From NCBI GenBank assembly GCA_035308965.1, contig DATGFN010000059.1, positions 1 through 64,000 on the forward strand: DNA of 64,000 bases. The letters are read 5' to 3'. Both the position numbers and the translations under genes were made by a program. The notes under the pieces were generated by a model. It was given only the letters and a program-made list of their open reading frames with translations. It had not been told where the DNA came from and made no database searches. Below, in pieces: positions 8,920 through 18,315 of this stretch. Position 1 is the first letter of the stretch. Each line of letters starts with the position of its first letter. Source of the stretch: DASYXZ01 sp035308965 (GTDB lineage Bacteria; Acidobacteriota; Terriglobia; UBA7540).

Positions 8920-10779
8920 ATGGCTCACGTCAAACGACTGGGATGGAAGATTTGCGGAGTTGCTCTTCTGCTATTCATGGGAGCAGCGGTTTATCTGGGC
9001 TATGAAACATGCTGGCTTGGCACGGTTTCCCTTATTCAAAAATCTTCGGATCCGGCAGGTGTTTCTGCGCCCGGCCCGGAGTGTCGAGTGGCAATTCTGC
9101 GCAGCGATTACACCTCCAAATACCTGGAAAAGCCGGCCAATTATTACGCTCACATTGAGTACTGGCGAAATCTCGCCCAGAGCATGCGAATGCCGGTCGA
9201 CCTGATTGACGATGCTCAACTGGAGGCGGGTCCTCAAGGGTATAAAGTCCTGCTAGTGCCATCGGCAATATGCCTTAGCCAGAAAGAGAGAGAAGGTATT
9301 CGTAATTTCGTTCTGAATGGAGGCGGTGCGATTTGCACCTGGGCCACCGGCGCTCGCGATGAGAACGGAACATGGAAAGGGTTGGATTTCCTCACCCAAT
9401 TGACCGGAGCCGACACTTTCGACTTCCCGGAACGAAGCACTCCCTGGTATATCAGCTTCCTGGGCGGAAACCCCATTTCGGCGGGCGCGCCAGGCGGGTC
9501 GCGGATTCAAGTGGATTCACCCGAACGGCTGGAGGCCAAGAGTATCAGCGTGGACGGGTACTGGAGCGATAGTCGTCTTTTCCCTGTCGACCCCAAAATA
9601 CCTACCATCTTCCAGGGTGCGGCGCTCCACAAGTCGGCAGGCCAGGGCCGTGTGGCGTGGTTCGGATTCCAGGAAAATTCCGCCGTTGCGGGAGGAAACA
9701 ATAAGGCCGTCTTGGATTTCGCTCTCACCAACGCTCTGGCATGGACGGCTCAAAAGACGGTATGTGCGGTGAATCCGTGGCCCGCGCCTCACGAATCCGC
9801 CACCGTATTCGGCTGCGATGTGGAGGAGAATTATTTTAATTCCAGTTATGCGGCCAGCGCCCTACGAAAGTCAAAAGAGAAAGGGACTTTTTTCTGCCAG
9901 TCAGAATTGGTAAAGGAGGATGCGGACCTGATTCCGCAACTGAAAGGCGTTGGAGAGGTGGCTTCCCATGGCGATACTCACGCCGGATTCAGCCAAGCGG
10001 GGATATTGTCCCAATACCTTCGCTTGGCCAAATCGAAATGGCGGCTGACGCGACTAGGCGGCAGCCCTGTGATGGGATTTCATCCGCCTTCCGACGACTT
10101 TAATGACACAACCTTAAAAGCCCTCGCGGCGGCGGGCTTTCACTATATTTTGATTGGCGGCGAGAACAGCACAGGCGCCGATTCCGTCCTGCCGAATATC
10201 ATTCTCGTTTCGCAATCATTGAAGTGGTTCCACCGCGAGATGAGCCTGGTGAAGCTAAGCCGCACCATGGAAGATGATCTCCATTACTCCCCCCTGGGGA
10301 TCGTGGGTCTGTCCCCTGCCATGATTGTCCAGAGAGCAGCTTCTGATTTCGAGGACATCCACGCGCTGGGAGGATTGTACGTTTTTTCATTTCACAGCCA
10401 GGGATTCAGCTCCGCGGAATATGTGGGCATACTTCCGGAATTAGTCGATCAGTTTCGTCAGCGCGGAACTTGGATTGCCACAGCCGAGGATGTAGCTAAT
10501 TGGTGGGAATTAAGGAGCCATCTCTCCGTTGGAATTTCAGACGTCGGAAAGGGAGGCGTGAAGCTGATCGTCCACTACACTGGCAGCGCACCCTTGGAAG
10601 ATGCCGCTCTTACTGTCTATCCTCCAGGGGACATCAAGACTGCCCACGTGGTCCTGGGAGAGTTGCCACAAACCTCAGTCAAGATTTTGACGACGAGTGC
10701 TGATTCCGGCCTGAACTTACAGTTGGGGAGCCTCAATCCCGGCAGGACTTATCAGTTTGGTTTGCTTTGGGGTCAGTGA
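8920..10779 (+). CDS. Membrane-anchored polysaccharide deacetylase (NodB-type) with GATase1-like N-domain
   Basis: 619 residues. An N-terminal transmembrane anchor (about 9-27) is followed by a GATase1-like alpha/beta domain (about 50-280). A carbohydrate-esterase-4-like domain (about 290-500) comes next, then an Ig-like C-terminal domain. Asp300 (GCDVEEN) and the pair His350/His354 (SHGDTH) match the metal-binding Asp and H-x-x-x-H of NodB deacetylases. It would act in the periplasm, removing acetyl groups from an N-acetylated exopolysaccharide, as PgaB does for PNAG. GAGGG precedes ATG 8920. The gene faces the exopolysaccharide operon tail to tail, overlapping the GH18-like gene by 7 bases. 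A paralogue without catalytic residues lies within that operon. Confidence 0.82.
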   Translation: MAHVKRLGWKICGVALLLFMGAAVYLGYETCWLGTVSLIQKSSDPAGVSAPGPECRVAILRSDYTSKYLEKPANYYAHIEYWRNLAQSMRMPVDLIDDAQLEAGPQGYKVLLVPSAICLSQKEREGIRNFVLNGGGAICTWATGARDENGTWKGLDFLTQLTGADTFDFPERSTPWYISFLGGNPISAGAPGGSRIQVDSPERLEAKSISVDGYWSDSRLFPVDPKIPTIFQGAALHKSAGQGRVAWFGFQENSAVAGGNNKAVLDFALTNALAWTAQKTVCAVNPWPAPHESATVFGCDVEENYFNSSYAASALRKSKEKGTFFCQSELVKEDADLIPQLKGVGEVASHGDTHAGFSQAGILSQYLRLAKSKWRLTRLGGSPVMGFHPPSDDFNDTTLKALAAAGFHYILIGGENSTGADSVLPNIILVSQSLKWFHREMSLVKLSRTMEDDLHYSPLGIVGLSPAMIVQRAASDFEDIHALGGLYVFSFHSQGFSSAEYVGILPELVDQFRQRGTWIATAEDVANWWELRSHLSVGISDVGKGGVKLIVHYTGSAPLEDAALTVYPPGDIKTAHVVLGELPQTSVKILTTSADSGLNLQLGSLNPGRTYQFGLLWGQ

Positions 10780-11876
10780 ATTCTCTTGACGGCCTGTGGG
10801 AAGACCACACCCCACGCTTTGGGGTCCTCAAATCCCAGCCGCCATGCCGAAAAGCCCGCCAGATGGTATCGCGTAACCAAGTCCAATCTCACCTGCAAAC
10901 TTCTGACGTCCTGCAGCCATACGAGATGCTGCTGCGCCCCGTCATTGAAATTGAAAAAGCCTTCCTTCTGGTCAGGATCGAAACCAATCTGAGCCTTCCA
11001 TTTTGCGGCAAGATCGTTGGCCTCCTGAATGGACCCTTCCTGAACCGATTTTCCACTCCACTCGCGATAATACAGCGAAACTCCCAACAAGAGTTTCTTG
11101 GCGGAGACGGATTCAAGCGTTTTCATCAGGCAGGCTTCAACCCATGGGGCGCCCGCAACGGGTCCAGGCTGCTCGGGCGATGCGTATTCGTCATAAGTCA
11201 TCAGCGAAATGAAAAGAGCCGCCTCGGCCAGACGACGATAATCGTAGGCTGCGGAATGCGGATTCGCGATCCATCCGGTGGTCGGCGGCGGCGCCAGGGG
11301 GCTCACCGCAGGAGGGGGAGCGAAGGGGGGGACAACGGCCACACTCAACTTCAGGTGTTCTCGTTGAAATTCTTTGGCGGCATTTCGAATTAGCTGGGAG
11401 TAACGGTCGCGGTCATCGTCCGGGATGTTCTCAAAGTCGAATTGAATTCCGAAAAAATGATTGGCTTTGGCCATGTCAATGATGCGGCCAATCAATTTTA
11501 TTTGAATGGTTTCATTGCCGAGTACCGAGTGTGCGACCGCGGGCAGGAACTTATCATTCACCAGGACGGGCATTAACGGAACACCTTTTCCCGCCGCCCA
11601 TTCCACCACCGAGGAATCCACAGTGGATTCCAGGTCGCCGGTTTCGGTCACACTTAACCACTGCGGACAAACCAGGCTGATCTTGGCGAAGTTTTGCTGA
11701 ATCGATTGGAGGGATGCAGGCTCATTGACAAGGTAAAACTGTGACAGGGTTTTAGGATCCCGGCCTTGGGCGGACGGCGCAGCAGCGGCAAGGACGATCA
11801 GGACACCGGACAGCATCAGGCAGGCGAGGCGGCCATGGGCTTTGAAGACCGCCCGACTGGAGAATGACTTATTCAT
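10773..11876 (-). CDS. GH18-like exported glycosidase
   Basis: 367 residues from ATG 11876; a TTG four codons upstream is an alternative. A signal peptide or anchor (about 10-38) ends near SAQG. The catalytic loop FFGIQFDFENI corresponds to the DxxDxDxE strand of glycoside hydrolase family 18, with the acid Glu at about 149 and the preceding Asp at 147. The layout is like YaaH/chitinase-like proteins. It would cleave a GlcNAc-containing polymer during export or release, matching the hydrolase half of PgaB. Its start overlaps the stop of the deacetylase-like gene by 8 bases (ATGAATAA), indicating translational coupling at the operon end. Confidence 0.78.
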   Translation of the reverse strand: MNKSFSSRAVFKAHGRLACLMLSGVLIVLAAAAPSAQGRDPKTLSQFYLVNEPASLQSIQQNFAKISLVCPQWLSVTETGDLESTVDSSVVEWAAGKGVPLMPVLVNDKFLPAVAHSVLGNETIQIKLIGRIIDMAKANHFFGIQFDFENIPDDDRDRYSQLIRNAAKEFQREHLKLSVAVVPPFAPPPAVSPLAPPPTTGWIANPHSAAYDYRRLAEAALFISLMTYDEYASPEQPGPVAGAPWVEACLMKTLESVSAKKLLLGVSLYYREWSGKSVQEGSIQEANDLAAKWKAQIGFDPDQKEGFFNFNDGAQQHLVWLQDVRSLQVRLDLVTRYHLAGFSAWRLGFEDPKAWGVVFPQAVKRIH

Positions 11877-13752
11877 CCATTTGCACAACGTAGGTGTAGT
11901 TGGTTTGCGAACTTAATCTCGGGAAATCGACTCGCAAAACATCGTCATGGTCGAGCATTTCAAATTTAGGCGAGGTGAGCCGGAAAACTATGCCGTTGAC
12001 TTGAATCTTTTTCGGATGGTAAGGAAGGTAGAGATACACGCTGCTGTTCTCCACATCGGTTTGCCCTTTATTGGCCACATCCAGGCGAATGCGATGAGCG
12101 CTGCCTCCTACTTTGAAGGTTTGCACCTCAACCTTGTTGCGCGCTGTCCACCAATCAACCATTTCCTGTCCGGAGGTTACCCAGACAGGTTGGGACCGGA
12201 TGTGGTCCAACACTTTTCTCAGGGTCGGATAATATTGCGGGCTACCCATGAGATAGCTGTGGATGTAGAGCGTATAGACGCCGCCCAGGTAATTTATTCT
12301 GCGAAAGTCAGAAAGAAAGCCCTCGGCCAATTCATCACCGGGCGGATCGGGCCCGCGATAATTCGCCAACACACCATAATCATCGAGTGAGGCGCGGAAA
12401 ATCTTGGAGACTTCCGCCTTTTGAAGGGGGAAAAAAACGGAACTGGTGAAATCCACTATTTCGGGGACGGCGCGAGTCACGGCCATTTCGTTGAGCTCGT
12501 ATCGGTATCCGGCGTCGTTCAGGGCTAATATAGTCGCCGTGTCCGAAAGGCTTTCCGGTGGCGCGTACCCTACCACTTTGGTGGGGACGATTTTTTCCAG
12601 ATCCAGCTTCGATTGATGCAATTGCTCACCCTGCACTCTGGGGAGCAACCCCTGAATCGGTTCGCCGGCAATTCCCAGGGACGCCACCTCTCCAACTTTG
12701 TCGAATTCCTTGACCAGGTCGGGAGATTTAGTGGCTGCGGCAGAGGCGCAAAAAAACGTAGCCGGCACGCCTTCATCTTTCATCAGCTTTGAAAGCGTTG
12801 CGGCGTTGTTAAAGTTCTGTTGGACTCCAATGGCGACCAGGGCCGCGGAGGAATCCGTTTTCGGCCAATTGCCCAATACAGCCAGGGGCTGTTTCCCTGT
12901 CCAATCCACGGCAGAGGTGAGGTAGCCATTCAACCGGATCTGGTCGATGTCACGGTCCGCCGGCAGGATGTTGCTGAAGCCAAACCAGACCACGCGCCCT
13001 GAAGAAGTCATGTGATGAACAGCGACAGCAAGGTCCGATATCTTTTTGTTATCAACCGGGCGAAGCATCCAGTCGCTCAGGTAGGCATCCGGTTCAGGGT
13101 CAGTGAGCAAGGTCAATTCCTGGCTCGGCATTTCCAGCTTGAGGCCGGAGGGAATTTGCTGGGAGAAGAAGAGTTGGCCCCGGTAAGTGATGTTAATATT
13201 CGTTGGCGGCGTAACTGTCAAGGCGCTCTGCGCTCCCGTGAGTTTTGTCAGGAAACTCCAGCCCTTCCAACTACAGTCGCTATCTCGAGTCCCCACTGCA
13301 CCGGAAGCGACAACTCCATGCCCATCTTCCAGGAAACGTGTGATGACATTTCGCTGGTCATCTCCGAGACAGGCTGAGCCGGGCAGGATAAGAACTGTGG
13401 CATCTCCCAGACCCTGGGCGGATACGGCGTCAGAAATCACGCGGTACGGAATTCCACCGAGTTTCAATATGCGTTCCCACAGTTGCTCGGGACCGTCGAA
13501 GCCCTGGGGATTCTCGGCATACATCTTGGCCGACGCCTGGCTGTATAAAATCGCCACCTTGATCTCATGCGTCATCGCCTGATTGACCGGTGCTTCCTTC
13601 TTGAACACGGTAAATGGGCCCAGGGTATTGCCCAGCATCATTAAATAGATAATGGTCTCCAGGCAGACGGCCACCATGATGGTGGCTGCGAGATAAAAGC
13701 CATAGGCGGACTTTGGATATTGACGGACTTGGGTAGAGGGATTGACGGGCAT
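11869..13752 (-). CDS. Deacetylase-like paralogue lacking catalytic residues
   Basis: 627 residues with the same architecture as the protein encoded at 8920-10779: a membrane anchor (about 18-42), a GATase1-like domain, a NodB-like domain and an Ig-like C-terminus. At the NodB motifs the metal Asp is replaced (AIGVQQNFN against FGCDVEENYFN). Both His of SHGDTH are lost (SLGIAG). It is therefore probably a non-enzymatic subunit, perhaps a polymer-binding or complex-scaffolding protein. It lies 2 bases after the 63-residue membrane gene and overlaps the GH18-like gene, inside the exopolysaccharide operon. Confidence 0.8.
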   Translation of the reverse strand: MPVNPSTQVRQYPKSAYGFYLAATIMVAVCLETIIYLMMLGNTLGPFTVFKKEAPVNQAMTHEIKVAILYSQASAKMYAENPQGFDGPEQLWERILKLGGIPYRVISDAVSAQGLGDATVLILPGSACLGDDQRNVITRFLEDGHGVVASGAVGTRDSDCSWKGWSFLTKLTGAQSALTVTPPTNINITYRGQLFFSQQIPSGLKLEMPSQELTLLTDPEPDAYLSDWMLRPVDNKKISDLAVAVHHMTSSGRVVWFGFSNILPADRDIDQIRLNGYLTSAVDWTGKQPLAVLGNWPKTDSSAALVAIGVQQNFNNAATLSKLMKDEGVPATFFCASAAATKSPDLVKEFDKVGEVASLGIAGEPIQGLLPRVQGEQLHQSKLDLEKIVPTKVVGYAPPESLSDTATILALNDAGYRYELNEMAVTRAVPEIVDFTSSVFFPLQKAEVSKIFRASLDDYGVLANYRGPDPPGDELAEGFLSDFRRINYLGGVYTLYIHSYLMGSPQYYPTLRKVLDHIRSQPVWVTSGQEMVDWWTARNKVEVQTFKVGGSAHRIRLDVANKGQTDVENSSVYLYLPYHPKKIQVNGIVFRLTSPKFEMLDHDDVLRVDFPRLSSQTNYTYVVQMDE

Positions 13753-13754
13753 AA

Positions 13755-13946
13755 TTATTCAGGAGAGTGATAACGCTTAAAAAATTGGGGCTCCAGCAGA
13801 ATTTGCTGTTTGTCCATAAGGGAGGTTGTCACCCGGGGCACTTTCTTTTCGCGAGCTCGATAGGCGAAATAAGAAAATGCCGCGAACAACAGGGTAACAA
13901 TGGTCGCCACCAGGATCACGGTTGAAAGCAGGGGAATCAGTTCCAT
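13755..13946 (-). CDS. 63-residue single-pass membrane protein
   Basis: One hydrophobic segment (about 5-29) is followed by a basic stretch (YRAREKKVPR) and a polar C-terminus. It lies between the glycosyltransferase gene (24 bases upstream) and the deacetylase-like gene (2 bases downstream), clearly in the operon. By position it could serve as a small accessory subunit of the synthase, as PgaD does for PgaC. The sequence gives no direct support beyond size and topology. Confidence 0.65.
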   Translation of the reverse strand: MELIPLLSTVILVATIVTLLFAAFSYFAYRAREKKVPRVTTSLMDKQQILLEPQFFKRYHSPE

Positions 13947-13970
13947 GGGATAACCTCACTCCAAACCAAG

Positions 13971-15284
13971 TTAGATTCTTCCGAATCGTTCAAGCTTGCC
14001 CCACCCCATTTTGACGCCAAAGATTTCATCCAGGGAGGCAAAAAATTTGATGACGTCAAGGTAGGGAATAAAACAAAGGCGGTAGAGTACCGCCTGAAGC
14101 GCCAGGCGCAAATCTTCTTTCTCCAAAGCCAGGCAGAAGAGAGCGGCCATAATATCGAGCACCGTAAGCTGCGCCCACCAAAGGATGATCACGGTGGAGA
14201 GACCGACCCAACCCGCCACAAAGACAAAGAAGACGATGCCAAATACGTCCATTCCTGGCCACACCATGCTTTCGAAAACCACCAGCCACAAGAAAAACCA
14301 GTCGACGACGTTAGGGAATGGTTTCCAAAGCTGCGCTTTATGCTTGATGACGGCCTGAAGGGTGCCGCGGGACCAGCGATAGCGTTGTTTGAAGAACGCC
14401 TGAAGGGTTTCCGGAGCCTCGGTCCAGGCGACGGCGCGGCTCTCGTGCTTCACTTTCCATCCGGCAAATAGGATGCGGAGGGTCAACTCGCAGTCCTCCG
14501 CGTAAGTGTCCTGAAAATACCCACCCACTTCCTGGAGGACCTGCTTGCGGAAAACCCCGATGGGACCGGGAATTACCATGACCCGGCGAAAGAAGGCGTG
14601 CGCCGTCCGCACCAAGCTCAGTCCTTCGATATATTCCAAGGCCTGGAGTTTGGTCAATATATTAAGGCGGTTGACCACCTTGACGTCGCCCGCCACCGCA
14701 CCCACGGAGGGATCACTGAAATGTTTGACCGCTTGTTTAAGGGTTTGTGATTCCAGGCGCGAATCCCCATCCATGCACACAATCAGTTCGCCGCGCGCGT
14801 TGGCGATGCCATTATTCAGCGCGGACGCTTTGCCCCCATTGGGCTGCGTAATCACGCGGATCCGCTCGGTTCCGTAAACCCCCGCCAATCGAACCGCCTG
14901 GGGATAGGTATCATCGGTGGATCCATCATCTACCACCACGATCTCATACCGCGGGTAGTCCATCGAGATGAGTGACTCAACCGAAGCTTCCAGTCCCATT
15001 CCTTCGTTATAAGCCGGAACGATCATGGTGACAAAAGGGTATTCCTGTGTCTCGGGAGGCTCCTGCATGTGTTCGATGTGCTGGAGGTAGGCGAACCAGA
15101 TCAGAACTCCGTACCGGATGGTAACAATTCCCAGGAAAAGGAGCAGAATGAAGCTGGAAAAATTTACAAAGAAATTCGCCGCAGTGAGGCGATTGAAATA
15201 CATGTTGAAGAGGAGCGCGGCAACGGCCAAGCCCGCCGACATGAAAGTAATTACCGTACAAATTCGGTAAATCCGCTGGAACAC
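13971..15284 (-). CDS. Family 2 glycosyltransferase, processive polysaccharide synthase (PgaC/IcaA-like)
   Basis: 437 residues. Two N-terminal transmembrane segments (about 10-30 and 40-66) are followed by a cytoplasmic GT2 domain (about 82-310) and two or three C-terminal membrane segments (about 325-395). All processive-synthase motifs are present: DDGS (119-122), DGDS (172-175), YAEDCEL (261-267) and QRYRW (300-304). These enzymes polymerise UDP-sugars, typically UDP-GlcNAc into beta-1,6-GlcNAc for this subgroup, and translocate the chain. It lies 58 bases after the TPR/porin gene and is the core synthase of the locus. The exact sugar is inference. Confidence 0.9.
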   Translation of the reverse strand: MFQRIYRICTVITFMSAGLAVAALLFNMYFNRLTAANFFVNFSSFILLLFLGIVTIRYGVLIWFAYLQHIEHMQEPPETQEYPFVTMIVPAYNEGMGLEASVESLISMDYPRYEIVVVDDGSTDDTYPQAVRLAGVYGTERIRVITQPNGGKASALNNGIANARGELIVCMDGDSRLESQTLKQAVKHFSDPSVGAVAGDVKVVNRLNILTKLQALEYIEGLSLVRTAHAFFRRVMVIPGPIGVFRKQVLQEVGGYFQDTYAEDCELTLRILFAGWKVKHESRAVAWTEAPETLQAFFKQRYRWSRGTLQAVIKHKAQLWKPFPNVVDWFFLWLVVFESMVWPGMDVFGIVFFVFVAGWVGLSTVIILWWAQLTVLDIMAALFCLALEKEDLRLALQAVLYRLCFIPYLDVIKFFASLDEIFGVKMGWGKLERFGRI

Positions 15285-15342
15285 TTTGATTATCTCCTCG
15301 TATTCATGCTTCCGACTCTTGTCCGCTTGATCATTTCTGATC

Positions 15343-18315
15343 CTAAAAAACCTTGACCAAATTCAGTTCGCCGCCTTGAGTCCGGTAAAGGGTTCCGGGC
15401 ACGTTTAACGTGCTTCCACCCTTACCTTGCGAGAACCTGTAACCCATCTGCAAAGTGGTCCCGTGTCCCATGCGCCACTTTAATCGAGGGACCACGGCCA
15501 TCTCAAATGTATTCACGGAGGCGCCGTTTACGCTGGCTGAGACTCCCACGGGTATCGCCATTTGATGGGTCCCGATTCTGCCATAATCGACTTCCCCATC
15601 AGCAGTAACGTAGAGGTTCCTGGCAACGGTTTTGCTCAATGAATACTCGAGGCCATGGGTTTGATACAAAGTAGGACTGAAATAAATGGGGGACGCCGAC
15701 GTAAAGCCCGAAATCCGGGTCGAATACCCAACCGTAATCCAGGGCCTCGCCTGATAATCCAAGCGGGCGGAGAATCTGGGTTGGGTGTTTCCTTGCAATG
15801 TCGGAAGGTTTCCTGCGGTGTAATGGCTGAACCCACCGATGGTGGAGAAGCGCACCCGCTCGCTGATGGGGCGTTGATAGGAGGCGAAAAGAGAATCTGC
15901 CATGATTCCCGCAGCCAGGACTTGAATCGAGGTCAGGTCGTAAACCGCGTCCCTGTGCAGGTAAGAGAATCCCATCACTCCCCGCCGGTCGGGGCGGAAA
16001 CTCGCCTCGGCGCGCACGTCAAGACTGGTACGGTTGGTTCGAGAGATGGAGCTTGCCGAACTTTGGCGGTCGGACCAAAATACCCCTCCCACCTCACCCA
16101 GCCACGAGACACCGGTGGGTTCGGTCATCTCAATGCGGCCGCCCCCGCCATTTCCAAAATCACTTAAATGCAAGCCACTCACATTTTGTTTGAAATAACC
16201 GAAGTTGTAAAAAGGAGTGACTTTCAGCCGGCCGGGGATCGGAATGGTCAACTCGCCGGAATTTGTGGTCCAAAATACGCCGTCGGTATCGGAGAATTCT
16301 TTTGAATTAAAAGCCAATTGCGGAGCCAAGAGGGGATGGAGTTCTGCAACTCTTTTTCCCGCCAGCGAGTTTCGCGGATCGGCACTTAAGACTTTCAAAT
16401 AGCTATCTCGAACCGCGAACGGATCTTTCTGTTGATAGTCCAGGACCTGCGCCTCACCAACCAGCGCATCCACGTCATGGGGGCTCAGTTGCAACACCGC
16501 CTGGTAATCGGTCTCGGCGGGGCCGTACTGGCCTGCCCAACTTTCTACATTCGCCAATTCCAGCCGGGCCTGCGCATCCTGCGGATGTTGGATGAGATAG
16601 TCGCGGTACGCCCTGGTCGATGCCCCGTAATCTTTGCCCCAACTGTATAACCGGCAGATCAATAATTCGATTTGTGCGTCTTTGCCGTAAGTATCCATGT
16701 AGCGGCGATATGCTTCGATGGCTTCCGGGTAGCGCCGGGCGGCAGCCAGTTCCTCGGCCTGGGTCCGTGCCGCCAGCCTCTTTTGCTCGGCATAGGTGTG
16801 CAGAGTCTGGAGTGCCAGTTCATTAGTGGGCTGGAGCTGTGCAAGTTTCTCCGCAATGGGTTGGGCGCCCACGAGGTCCCCGGACCAAGTGTAAGTTTGT
16901 AGCAGTGATTCGAAATCATCCGGAGTTGCCGAAGGGCTCCGGGTAAGAAGCTCGTAGTCTTTTCTGGCCTCGGGGTATCTCTTGTTCCACAACTCCATTT
17001 GCGCCAGCTCTCGCAAGACAGTAAGGTCCTGCGGAGCGCGCTCTAGATACTTTTTGTAATATCCGATAGCGTCTGAAAAGCGTTTGTCCCATGAACAGAC
17101 GCGGGCGATTTGCAGGATAATTTGGGTGTCGTCAGGGTGTTTCTCCGAATACTGGTTAAAGTCCTGGATGGCGGCGTCGTAGTCCTTCCGCTCCAGGGCC
17201 GCGTAGGCCTGCTGCCTCGGCAACTCGTCAAAGTATCTTAGATAATCATTTCTCGCTTTAAGGGCAGCGGCATTCCCAGGATCCAGATCGAGGACATCCT
17301 GGTAAGCCTTCAGAGCTTTGTCCTTCCTCCCCAGTTCTTGATAGCATTGAGCCAACATCAGCCGAACGTGGAGATCGTTGGGTCTTTCAGTTTGAAGGCT
17401 TTCGAATTCAGGCGCCGCCTCGGCAAAGTTTCCGCCCCAGATGAGCATGTTGGCCAGCGCCATTCGTGAGTCCGAGTCCCGGGAGTTCTTGGAAAGATAG
17501 ATGCGATAGTACTTGGCGGCCTCCGGGTAGTCGCCCCCTTGCATTAGAATCCGCGCCAGGGCCAATTGCGCTCCGGAATCATTGGGTTTTTTCTGAAGAT
17601 AGAGGCGGTAACTCTGCGCCGCCTTGGGGAAATTTCTGCCCCATTCCTGATTCTGAGCGAGGCGAAGTATGAATTGGGGCGAAGCCTGTTTCCCATCGGA
17701 GAGCGCCTGATACACCTCGGCGGCTTTATCAAAACGTTTGGTGGTGGAATAGATCTCTGCCAGCCGTTCACGAGCGGGCACCGAGTCCGGGTGGCGGCTC
17801 ACAATTCCATCCAATATCTTTTCCGCTTCATCAAAGCGGCGCGCCCGAATGAGTTTCTCCGCGTCGGTAAATTCGTGGCTGGACCGGAATTCTTCTGCGG
17901 TGACTTGACGGGACTGAATGGCCAGGCTTTGCTTGAGCAGAGTTTGCTTTTGAATTTCGGTCATCGAGGCCTTCAGGCCTTCAAAGGCTTCCACGTCCTG
18001 GGGAGCGGTGTCCAAAACCAATTGGAATTGAGCCCTGGCCTCATCCATTTTCTTGTCTTGAAGATAGCAATTCCCCAGCAACTTGCGGGTGGCGATGTCC
18101 TTCGGTTGGTGGAGGAGAATCTTCTCAAACAAAGGTTCGGCATTCGCACAGTCCCCGTGACGGTAGTAATCCAGGGACTGGATGATCGTGTCATGGTCAG
18201 GATCATTCTGTGCGCCCGAACCGGGAGCGGAGGAGGGTCTGGCCACGCCGGCGCAAACCAGTCCGGCCAGGAGGGCGGTACCCGGCAATCGCAGATTCCG
18301 AAAGCCATCAAACAC
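15343..18315 (-). CDS. TPR-rich outer-membrane exopolysaccharide export protein (PgaA/BcsC-like)
   Basis: I choose GTG 18315 (990 residues), preceded by GGGGAG. It starts a signal peptide (LPGTALLAGLVCAGVA) and overlaps the end of the upstream gene by only 8 bases; an ATG at 18417 would overlap by 110 bases. About 15-18 tetratricopeptide repeats cover roughly residues 50-690. A beta-barrel region of about 280 residues follows, ending in the terminal Phe typical of outer-membrane proteins (LNLVKVF). PgaA and BcsC share this plan: periplasmic TPRs bind polymer and modifying enzymes, and the barrel exports the chain. Confidence 0.85.
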   Translation of the reverse strand: MFDGFRNLRLPGTALLAGLVCAGVARPSSAPGSGAQNDPDHDTIIQSLDYYRHGDCANAEPLFEKILLHQPKDIATRKLLGNCYLQDKKMDEARAQFQLVLDTAPQDVEAFEGLKASMTEIQKQTLLKQSLAIQSRQVTAEEFRSSHEFTDAEKLIRARRFDEAEKILDGIVSRHPDSVPARERLAEIYSTTKRFDKAAEVYQALSDGKQASPQFILRLAQNQEWGRNFPKAAQSYRLYLQKKPNDSGAQLALARILMQGGDYPEAAKYYRIYLSKNSRDSDSRMALANMLIWGGNFAEAAPEFESLQTERPNDLHVRLMLAQCYQELGRKDKALKAYQDVLDLDPGNAAALKARNDYLRYFDELPRQQAYAALERKDYDAAIQDFNQYSEKHPDDTQIILQIARVCSWDKRFSDAIGYYKKYLERAPQDLTVLRELAQMELWNKRYPEARKDYELLTRSPSATPDDFESLLQTYTWSGDLVGAQPIAEKLAQLQPTNELALQTLHTYAEQKRLAARTQAEELAAARRYPEAIEAYRRYMDTYGKDAQIELLICRLYSWGKDYGASTRAYRDYLIQHPQDAQARLELANVESWAGQYGPAETDYQAVLQLSPHDVDALVGEAQVLDYQQKDPFAVRDSYLKVLSADPRNSLAGKRVAELHPLLAPQLAFNSKEFSDTDGVFWTTNSGELTIPIPGRLKVTPFYNFGYFKQNVSGLHLSDFGNGGGGRIEMTEPTGVSWLGEVGGVFWSDRQSSASSISRTNRTSLDVRAEASFRPDRRGVMGFSYLHRDAVYDLTSIQVLAAGIMADSLFASYQRPISERVRFSTIGGFSHYTAGNLPTLQGNTQPRFSARLDYQARPWITVGYSTRISGFTSASPIYFSPTLYQTHGLEYSLSKTVARNLYVTADGEVDYGRIGTHQMAIPVGVSASVNGASVNTFEMAVVPRLKWRMGHGTTLQMGYRFSQGKGGSTLNVPGTLYRTQGGELNLVKVF

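Noticed and set aside
8558..8920. 120-codon frame ending at the deacetylase start
   Set aside because: The TAATG overlap is suggestive, but there is no ribosome-binding site and composition is non-protein-like; left as a doubtful frame.
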